A DNA stretch of 64,000 bases, taken from the NCBI RefSeq assembly GCF_963259705.1, contig NC_081847.1, positions 74,088,469 to 74,152,468 on the forward strand, read 5' to 3'. The notes below the pieces were generated by a model. The model searched no databases and was not told the DNA's origin. It was given only the letters and a program-made list of their open reading frames with translations. The DNA is from Myotis daubentonii. Lineage: Eukaryota > Chordata > Mammalia > Chiroptera > Vespertilionidae. Both the position numbers and the translations under genes were made by a program. Numbering within the stretch: the stretch's first letter is position 1; the number at the start of each line of letters is the position of its first letter. Of the stretch, positions 55,880 to 64,000 are shown one piece after another.

Positions 55880-56520
55880 AAACTTTCTATATGTAAAGCA
55901 GAAAAATGGCTGTTTTAATTATTTAAGTAATATACAAAGAGGCAAACATCAAAGGAAGCTCAAGTTGCAGCACGAAGAGAAAAAAAAATCTTTAGGATCA
56001 GCAACTTTTCTAAGGCAGACAAGATATTCTCAGACACATGCACAAGTAAGCTTAAAGCTTTATTTTTAAAAATATTGCAATTTTATGGATGACAAGATCA
56101 TTAATAATGTCATTACATTTCTATGGCATACTCTTATCCACCTAGCATACCTGTCATATTTATATACAAGCTACTTATTGCTATGGGGATTCAATGAGGA
56201 AAAATCAATTAATTGCAAGCCTGGAAATTAATAGGACTAAGATGCTGATGAATTTTCCTCCACCCTAAAAGTGGCTAGTTGTGCTACAGTTAGCTCCATT
56301 AGAGTTGTTACCCCTCTTAAATACAGCAAGAGGACCAGGTGAACTTTTCTCCATTTAACACTAATTCCCTATATTCTCCATCATTTAGTCAGCACAAAAT
56401 CTCCTTCTCTCTGGCTTCCCTCTTTTTACCTGTATTTCTGTGGCTCTAGAAGTCCTTTCTTAATTCTGATATATTTTCTACCTAGTGTCTCATCCTTTTT
56501 CTCTCCTTCTCGGCTGAAGC
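55880..56520. other. Unique AT-rich block, candidate conserved noncoding element
   Basis: No repeat recognised. At 56040-56260 lie several homeodomain-like TAAT/ATTA cores: 'gatcattaataatgtcatt' and 'tcaattaattgcaagc', 'gaaattaatagg'. Only an alignment could show whether it is conserved. Confidence 0.3.
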
Positions 56521-56824
56521 TTTTCTAAGCATCAGACACTGTGCTGGACACTGAAGAATAGGAACACAAACAGAGCTCACCAGGGTCCTACCTGCAGAAC
56601 CTCCTTGGTTTGATAGCTTCCCCTATCGACCACTCCCTAGAGCCCAAAGAATCTGGGCTGGAGAAGGCAGGCAGAGACAATACATCATCACCATCAAGGT
56701 TTGTAAGAATGAAAAAGTTTAAGTCAAGAGGACTCAATGATGAGGCTAGTGGAACTGCAAAAACAAAATCAACAAGACATTGTTCCTTTGGGTGTTCGCC
56801 TACCTAGTCTTTTCTTTCCTTCTC

Positions 56825-57180
56825 TTCCTTTCATAATAATTATTGAGCCTAAAATGTGTGCCAGACACTGTCCTAAGAGGTTAAGGATATATTTGAAAAT
56901 AAAATAGACTCTATTCCTACTCTTATGGCACCCATGATCTTTAGGGATCATAGACGAACAATCAAGCTATTTTGCTAAGGTGGATTAAGTGCCTGGTGGA
57001 GAGAAAAGGGGTTCTGGGTGTGACAAAGGTCAAAAGGCAACCTACATAATCTGTAAGGTTGAAGGAAGGAAGAGTCAGGAAGGCTTTCTGAAGGGCGAGA
57101 CAAGAGAACCAAGGTGAGTAGTGAAGGGTGAAGAGGAATTAGCCAAGCAAAAGGAGGCAGAGTTGGTTGGAGGAGAGGGG
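56825..57180 (-). mobile_element. L2 LINE fragment
   Basis: 'ataataattattgagcctaaaatgtgtgccagacactgtcc', 'ttcctactcttatggcac', then 'gtcaggaaggctttctgaaggg' and 'gaggaattagccaagc'. 57180-58240 is unique-looking, with a possible MIR/L2 tail near 57740-57820. Confidence 0.65.
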
Positions 57181-58256
57181 TGGTTCCTAGTCAGATCCTA
57201 GTTTCCCTGTGGCTTCTTTGAAAAGTCTAGTGGCACAAGGATAGTCTGAATGAAGCAAACAGGCCACTCTGGCTCAGGTGGGACCTGATTCCCATGTCTT
57301 TTCCAGTTGCTTCAGACAAATCCATCTTTCCTGACTTCGGTTCCATGTGATTGAGTCCTTATAGCCAGTTTCTAGTCAGGTTCCTGCTGAGGGAGGTGAC
57401 AGCGTTTTTAATGGGAACATCTTTAACAGCAGGAGTCAGAGGCATTTGGTACTTTACTTGTGTAAAATGAGCTCTAAGGTCAGGAGGGGATGAGTGGGGC
57501 TCATTAGAACAAATGGTTTCTGGTTGAGTTAAAGACAAGACCTTGGGGTCCTTTCAGGTTCTTACCTAACTAGATTCAGTAATTATGTCTGCCTCACGCT
57601 TTAAGATAACAAAACAGTGAGGTAAAAGTGGTCATAGATGGGGGAAGAGGTAGGAGTAGATGAACTGAGCTTGGTGGATTTCTATTTCAGCTGGAGTCTT
57701 GGCTCAGGGTTTTCTGGCTGGATCTCTCAGGGACGTGTTTAACATGGGAGAAAAGATGTGTCCATGCTAGACAGCCCTTATGCCTAGAAGGGTTCAGTAA
57801 ATGCTTGCTGTTATCATTGTAATGGAAATTGTGGTTATCTTACTAACATTCATTTTTATAAAGACCCCAATTTTAATTCAGTTATCAACACCTTTCCTAT
57901 TCAGATCCATATGTTTTGTGGAAAGTAGATTGAAAACTTGTACATAGTTCAGGACTATTTTAATTAGTAAAGCCATATTTCCTGGCCATCATGATTGGTT
58001 CAGGGCTGGGCTCATCATCCCATTTGGACAAGTGAAGTGAGAAGAGATGTTTTCTAGGAGTTTCTGGAACTGCACTTCCTCATTCTTCTCAGAGAGCTTC
58101 TAGTAGTAATTTCCTTCCCCACTTTCTTGATGTGGTTCAAGGCAACAGATCTTTGGTAGCTGTTGAAAATCATCTTTTAACCATGAAGCCAACACCATGG
58201 CAGAGGAGATATGGAAATGTTGACATTGTTGAGCTCCTGAATCAAACGAGCACTTT

Positions 58257-58500
58257 TTTTCTTAATCCTCACCCAAGGATATTTTTCCTTTGATTTTTAG
58301 GGAGAGTGGAAGAGAGAGAGAAAAACAGAAATATTGATGTGAGAGAAACACATTGATTGGTTGCCTCCTGCATGAGCCCAGCCAGGGCCTAGGCCAGGGA
58401 GGAACCTGCAACCAAAGGTATGTGCCCTTGACCAGAATCAAACCTGGGACACTTTGGTCCAAGGCCAACAATCTATCTACTGAGCCAAACTGGCTACAGC
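58257..58500 (-). mobile_element. tRNA-derived SINE ('cctcacccaagg' subfamily)
   Basis: Tail 'ttaatcctcacccaaggatatttttcc', head 'ctactgagccaaactggctac'. 15-bp target duplication with one mismatch, tcaaacgagcacttt at 58242-58256 and 58501-58515. 58516-59015 is unique-looking. Confidence 0.93.
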
Positions 58501-59019
58501 TCAAACCAGCACTTTATTTTTATTTACCAATATATCCTCTTTTTAGTAAAATCCACTTGGAGTTAAATTTTTATTATTATTTATAATTCAAGGCATTGAA
58601 AATGGTAAGAGAACTTGATATTGGAAAGAGGGGCATTCATCCATAGTAACAAGCTCTAAAGTACAGAATTGGGTAAGGTGGGATGAAGGGCACAAGAGAG
58701 TGCTCCACTTTGTAGATCATCTGCCTGTCACATCTTGGGAAGATCAAGGTTGTAGTCTTGGTGGAAAATATAGGGATGTTGGTGCATGAATATGGAGGCC
58801 CTGTAATGTTTAGATTGCAGACATCCTTTCTGAACACAGAAAGAGAGAAAAATGCAACTTTGTTATAAGAACATTTATGGGAAGCAATAACCATCCTATT
58901 TAAGCCAATTTGAGTTGGGTTTTATGTTCCTTGTAACAGACACATGCTAACCATAGCAATCAAATAAGTGCCTTGTGTATCCTGCTATCAGAGCACTTAG
59001 AAAAGTAAATGTTTGCTCA

Positions 59020-59155
59020 TATTTCTGATTACCCTGAGTGTCTTCCCACTATTCATCTCTTGTAGGCAGGAACTGTGAAAATGAAGCTCACCATCCCCAG
59101 CACCCTGTATAATGCCTGGCATGTAGTAGGCGCACATATCTGCTTACTGAATGAA
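59020..59155 (+). mobile_element. L2 LINE 3' end
   Basis: 'cttgtaggcaggaactgtg', 'cagcaccctgtataatgcctggcatgtagtaggcgcac', 'ttactgaatgaagg'. Confidence 0.8.
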
Positions 59156-59308
59156 GGACCTCAACTGGGAGACATTAAAGCTAACGCATGAAATATGGAG
59201 ATGTTCACTCATCCCATTAATACTAGCACCCATCTTTTATGTGGGCTTCATGGAAGATGGTGATTCTCCACAGATCTATCCCTTTGGTGAATATTCTCCT
59301 TCATTCTT

Positions 59309-59430
59309 CTCTCCCCTCCCTCCCTTCCTCCCTCCCTCCCTCCCTCCCTCCCTCCCTCCCTCCCTCCCTCCCTTCCTCCCTCCCTCCCTCCTTCCCCCTC
59401 CTTCCTTCCTTCTTTCCTTCTTCCTTCCTT
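59309..59430. repeat. (CCCT)n/(CCTT)n polypyrimidine tract
   Basis: About 120 bp of CCCT units with CCTT variants toward the end. 59430-60550 is unique-looking; the 173-codon frame at 59239-59760 starts in this repeat. Confidence 0.96.
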
Positions 59431-60554
59431 ACAAAATCAGTCACACAGGGTAACAGACTGTCCATCCCACCACTCACTAAAATACTGTCTGGCATGAAAA
59501 TGAGAGACAGGCGTTACTTCAGAAGGCACCCTAGGTTTTCTTATTGGCCTCAGATGTCCGAGTCACCTCCAGTGCCCCTGGGAACAGTCACTGAAGAACA
59601 CAACCATTTTCTCAGACAGGCAAGCACCCACCCACAGGTGTGTAGATCAGCTAGAACTGTGAAAGCTTTTGCAGAAGACAGCTCTGCATGGGAGCTTTGG
59701 AGCATGCTTCTCAGAGCTGCCTTCACGGAAGGCCCTGCTGTGAGGAGTACAGTTAGCTGACAGATTCCAGTTGCTGCAAATCTGAGATCACTGCAGCATT
59801 CTCCCCAGGCTCTTCACAGCCAATGACATGCCTAGCACAGAGAGGGTCCTAGAGCCTGATCATTCCTGTCCAGGGCAGGACTCTTCACTGAGGTTGTCCA
59901 TCAGCCTCACCAAGACTTTCTTGGAACTGAGCTTAAGCCTGTGTCTCCCCCCCAAACCCAATTTTCCTTCCTCCCTTGTCTCTCTTCGTGGGTGTCAGAC
60001 CTGCACTGCAGTCTAAAGGTTCTCTCCAGCCCACTCGCATTCTCTCACTCTTTTATCCTCCACACGTGTATCACACCACCAATCCCTTGCACGTCTCGGC
60101 CCACCTTGGTGCCTGCTTCTCCGAGGACCTAAACTGAGGCTCACTGCCTTGGCCCTTGAATGGCTGTGTTAGCAAACTGGAATGTGTGATGCTTGGTGTC
60201 CCTTCTTCCATGATCACAGGATCCAAGAGTTGCCTTTCTCAGCATTTATATCAAGAGGAGGGACATTTTCTTGAGCAAATTTGAAGGAAGGAAGAGGACA
60301 AAAACCAGCTGTGGGCAGCAGCTGAGAGCACACAAGGCAGCAACAAACAGCATCGGAAGGAAATGGTGCCAGTTCCCTTCTTTTTAAGTAAGTTAAACGT
60401 TCAAAGAGTTTTTTGACAAGAGATGATGAAGCCATGAAAGCTTTGAGGTAATATAATCTTTAGATTTCTTATTTTGCCTCCCTTACCCTGCTACCTACTA
60501 TCAAAGCCAACTATCTATGTGCAGAGTGGAAGGAACATTCAATGTGGAATACTA

Positions 60555-60760
60555 TGAATGTTCCGGATTCTCAGTTGGCTCCTGCTGTGTGGCTTTAGGC
60601 AAATGAATTAACTTCCCTAAGTCTGTTTTCTCACCTGTGAAATAGGATGATAACCCTGTCTTCACAGTGATGTTAAGAAGATGAAGTGAGGCCACATTGA
60701 TATGAAGGGTCTGGCACAATTCGGGCACAAGGTAGGTGCCCAGGGACATTAAGCAGTGCT
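60555..60760 (+). mobile_element. MIR SINE
   Basis: 'gctgtgtggctttaggcaaatgaattaacttccctaagtctgttttctcacctgtgaaatagg' and 'ggtctggcacaattcgggcac'. Close to full length. 60760-61365 is unique-looking apart from a MIR scrap near 61060-61105. Confidence 0.85.
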
Positions 60761-61369
60761 CTGCAGAGAGCTAAGTTTTGGAGAATGAGGGGCAGCAGGG
60801 AGCAATCTGAGTGTTCCTGCTTGGCTACTCAGGAAGAGAGATGGGTCAGGGATGAAAACCTCTGTCCCTGTGAGATCTTTGGCAATTGGCCTCCTCCCTT
60901 TGGTCTGTAGCTTCTTTTGCCAAAAATTAAAATAACTGCATCTACTTTAAATTGTATGCTTTCTCTTTATTTTCGAAGAACCATTATAAATATTTAATCA
61001 CATATTTGGATTGATTGAGGTTTTGGAGCTGAAAATAGTGTGTCTAGTTCAGCCTGCTCCATGGGGCTTCTGCAGAGGAGGAAACTGAGGCACAGAGTGA
61101 GGAACGGCTGGCCCCCCGCTTTGGAGACAGGGTGGGCTTTCTGTGTCCTTGTCACAGGGCAGGTGGTGCGGCCTGAAGTGCACTAGCAACATTCAGAATT
61201 TAGCTCTTTATTCTGGAATGAATTGATTCTGACTGGTTTGAGTAGGAGCCCTGCTTTTTGAGGGAGCCTGGTGGCCTTCTGATGGTCTTCTTAAAAGCAT
61301 GAATGTTCTATCCTATTCCTTGTTCCTATATACCTTGTGTAAGAGCCTCTTACATTTTGAAATACTGCT

Positions 61370-61475
61370 GTCTTCTCTCCTCAGCCAGGGCAAGGACTGT
61401 GCTCTGCCTGGAGCGCTACCCCAGTGCCTGGTATAGATTAGGGTGCAACATGCCTGTTTACTGAATTAATAAATT
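61370..61475 (+). mobile_element. L2 LINE 3' end
   Basis: 'agggcaaggactgtgctctgcc', 'taccccagtgcctggtatagattagg', 'gtttactgaattaataaa'. Confidence 0.75.
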
Positions 61476-61614
61476 TGATGATGCTGGATAATCTGAGGAA
61501 GGTTTGGGCAGCAGGGGTGAGAATGGAGGCAGAGTACAAGCAGCTCACTTCACTTCTTCCTGCTTATACACACACACTTAGGAAAGGCCACCAGCCAGGA
61601 GGAGTGAGAGGCAG

Positions 61615-61740
61615 GGGAGCATACTGGTGAAGAACACGGAGCTCATTTACCTGGATTTCAATCCTAATTCTGCTGCCTGCTAGCTGTGTGATCTCAGGTA
61701 AATTATTTATTCTCTCTGTGTCCTGCCCAGGGAGAGGGCC
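61615..61740 (+). mobile_element. MIR SINE fragment
   Basis: 'acctggatttcaatcctaattctgctgcctgctagctgtgtgatctcagg' is the sense MIR head and core. Confidence 0.8.
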
Positions 61741-61879
61741 CAGATCCAATATTCAATGTCAGCCTGCCTATGTATATAGTAAATGCGGGTGTACAAGTAG
61801 ACTGGCGTGCGTGTATGGCTGTGCATTCACACGCTGGCAACTCCTGTAGTTCTCACACATTGCCCCTTCAAAGTTGTTC

Positions 61880-61985
61880 AGTGAACTTGGTGACGTCAAT
61901 CATTCATTCAATGAATAAACATGTATCGAGCACCTACAAGGTGGCAGACCCCGTGAGGAGAGAGGCATGAATAAACATGTCCCCT
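61880..61985 (-). mobile_element. L2 LINE fragment
   Basis: 'cattcattcaatgaataaacatgtatcgagcacctacaaggtggcag'. 61985-63000 is unique-looking, with a CA-rich patch at 62600-62655 and an AT-rich block at 62690-62790. Confidence 0.65.
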
Positions 61986-62999
61986 CACTATTTATGGCAT
62001 GCAGTCTACCACAGTGAGTAGCTGTGATGCTTGTGCTCAGGGCACAAGTGCTTTGGGAGGCAAGCGGAAGGTGTTGCTATTCTCACTGCAGCGTGGAGGG
62101 AGGGTGACAGGAGGGTAGGGTGAAACTTGAGTTGTGTCATGAAGACAGAGCTGTGTGTCAGGCGAGAACTGAGGGGGTGACATTGTGGTCAGGTGTGGGG
62201 GGTGGCAGAATAAAGGCAGGGTAATTCAAAATGAAGGTGATGGAGGTGACGAGGGACTTCCTTTCATTTATGTGAATTATCTCTTTCAAATAGCTGCTAA
62301 GTTGTTTGGATACAGCTACTTATTAAGTTGTTTGGACCCAATGACTTCATAAAGAGAACAGGTTTTGCTTTTTGCCTAGGGTTGCCATGAAAATATAATT
62401 GAGAAGCCATCTATGCTATACACTGAAAAAAATTGGAAAATTCTAACCTAGACACAAGCATGAAGACATTTTTTCTCTTTGTTTTCTGTTCTGTTGCTCT
62501 GTTATATTCACACATGTGGTCTCAAGATTGTGACAATTATCCTTGATAAAGTGAAGGGTGAACACAGATGATCATAGCTGTGTGAACACGTGTATGCTTG
62601 CAAACCACACACCCATGCACATGTACACACACCCACACACACCCATGCACACATACTCCGGGGCAGGCAGAGTGATTCAGCTGAGATGGTAACTTAGGAG
62701 GGTAATTAACTTTGAGAAATGAAAATAATTAAACATCAATTAAGATATCATTGCTAGAGAAATGGAGGGAATAAGGATCAGGAATTCCCAGGGAGGAATA
62801 ATTTCCTCAGCAACTTGGCTTCCCTGTGAGGAAAACAAGACCTTACGCTTTCCTGACCGTGGGCCAGTTGAATCCCATGGACCCTGACATTTTCCCAGGG
62901 TTGCTCACCTCTGCCATCTTATCAGCTGTCCCAGCAGATCCATGGTGCCTCTCCAGCATGAGACTATCCCAGATTTGTGCCAGGTTCCTTTTGTTTTGA

Positions 63000-63850
63000 C
63001 TACTGCCAATACACTCAAACTTGTGTACAAGTTTTGTGTGGATGTGTTTTCCTTTCTCTTTGGTATATGCCCAGGAGTGAAGTTACTGGATCATATGGTA
63101 ACTCAATTGGAGCAACTGCCAAACTGCCCAAAGTGACTACAGCATTTTAAATTCTCACCAGCAACACATGAGGATTCCAATTTCTCTGCATTCTTGTCAA
63201 CACTTGTTATTATCTGTACTAGAGGCCTGGTGCATGAAATTCATGCACTGGGGGAGGGGGGGGTCCCCTCAGCCTGCCATTGGGGAATGTCCAACTGATG
63301 GCTTAGGCCTGCTCCCCGCAGCTTAAGCTGGCAGTTGGACATCCTTAACGCTGCAGAGGAGGCGGAAGAGGCTCCCCCCACCGCCGCTGCACTTGCTACC
63401 TGTGAGCCTGGCTTCTGGCTGAGTGGCGCTCCCCCCCCCCCCCCCCCCGTGGGAGCGCTCTGACCACCAGGGGGCACTTCTGCATTGAGTTTCCAGAGTA
63501 GTTATGTTCATTGGATCCTCCCAGCAGCTTGGCTGTGAATTAGGCAGGGCAGTTAAGGACATGCTGCTGGTGATGACACTGAGGCCCAGGCGGTCAGTGC
63601 GCGTCATAGCGACCTGTTTTTCTGCTGTTCAGTTGATTTGCATGTTAGCCTTTTATTATATAGGATTTTTGATCATAGCTACTCTAGGAAGTGGTAAGTA
63701 AAAGCTCACTGTGATTTTGATTTGCATACCCTAATGGTGACGTCATTTCATGTATCTTCTTTGGAGAAATGCCTATGTAGAGACTTTACCCATTTTTAAA
63801 TTGGGTTACTTATCATGTATTATTGAGTTTTCAGAGTTCCACCTTGCTCT
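63000..63850 (+). mobile_element. L1M LINE, split by a Helitron
   Basis: Left part 63000-63218: 'ggtatatgcccaggagtgaagttactggatcatatgg', 'caactgccaaactgcccaaagtg', 'caacacttgttattatctgt'. Right part 63666-63850: 'tttgatcatagctactctagg', 'tgattttgatttgcatacccta', 'cttctttggagaaatgcc'. The two parts read as one continuous L1. Confidence 0.85.
63219..63665 (-). mobile_element. HeliBat-type Helitron, intact ends, inside L1
   Basis: 447 bp. 3' CTAG at 63219-63222 with perfect hairpin gtgcatgaaattcatgcac at 63230-63248; 5' end complement 'ccttttattatatagga' closes at 63665. It contains 'tctgaccaccagggggcac' and an 18-base C run near 63430-63448. Target is an AT dinucleotide on the minus strand. 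Non-autonomous. Confidence 0.95.
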
Positions 63851-63904
63851 TGCTCTTCCCTTCCTGAATGATTGCCATGTGGACTTTAGGCTCCAGCCTT
63901 AAAT

Positions 63905-63950
63905 GCCAAGACAGCAGCTTTCCAGCCAACTGAGCCATACTGGCCAGGGC
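63905..63950 (-). mobile_element. Possible tRNA-SINE head fragment
   Basis: 'ccagccaactgagccatactggccagggc' is the complement of a SINE head. The rest of a SINE is not recognisable. Confidence 0.45.
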
Positions 63951-64000
63951 TAAACAGCATCTCTTGATGAGAAAAAAAAATCACAGTCAAGCTTCCACAA

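Overview
The window is nuclear DNA of a mammal, almost certainly a vespertilionid bat. The evidence is a diagnostic set of mobile elements: HeliBat-type Helitrons (5' TCCTATATAATAAAAGG, a 3' GTGCAYGAAWTTCRTGCAC hairpin and CTAG ends), tRNA-derived VES-family SINEs, a SPIN non-autonomous hAT element and another short hAT family with 8-bp duplications. These sit on an older background shared by all placental mammals (MIR, L2, MER5-type hAT, MaLR/MLT1-type LTRs and L1M 3' ends). No operon-like or prokaryotic features were seen.

I find no convincing protein-coding exon, no RNA gene and no CpG island. The longer open frames are explained by simple or tandem repeats or fall in transposons (3325-4464, 5847-6380, 15507-15938, 36253-37017, 51399-51761), or are short frames in unique DNA with no recognisable domain or splice context. 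The window is best read as intergenic or deep-intronic sequence.

Layout. 1-3291: CA repeat, G-rich tract, MIRs and unique DNA. 3292-5320: three abutting Helitrons, one with two minisatellites. 5.3-15.5 kb: L2 and MER5 relics, a 24-bp minisatellite, a hAT element with perfect target duplication, two SINEs, an L1 split by a Helitron, old LTR and hAT relics. 15.5-17.4 kb: a 1.26-kb Helitron built from hairpin-forming 82-bp monomers, an old SINE, and a second, inverted copy of the hAT element. 17.4-25 kb: mostly unique DNA with MIR, L2, MER5 and L1, plus a SINE with a probable 3' transduction. 25.2-26.7 kb: a SINE inside a SINE, the inner one holding an inverted copy of unique DNA from about 1 kb away. 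27-36 kb: L2, MIR, L1, a damaged Helitron, a SPIN element inside an L1, and MLT1 LTRs. 36.3-36.9 kb: a polypyrimidine block of about 500 bp. 37-51 kb: MIRs, L1s, a Helitron inside an L1, and a long L2 split by a SINE. 51-52 kb: a MaLR LTR split by a SINE with an expanded purine tail. 52-64 kb: L2, MIR, SINEs, microsatellites, and an L1 split by a Helitron.

The genomic interest lies in transposon nesting, in tandem-repeat growth inside Helitrons, and in the templated insertion at 25.5 kb. Family names come from recognising consensus features by eye. Boundaries of young elements with target duplications are exact; those of ancient repeats are approximate. No search was run.
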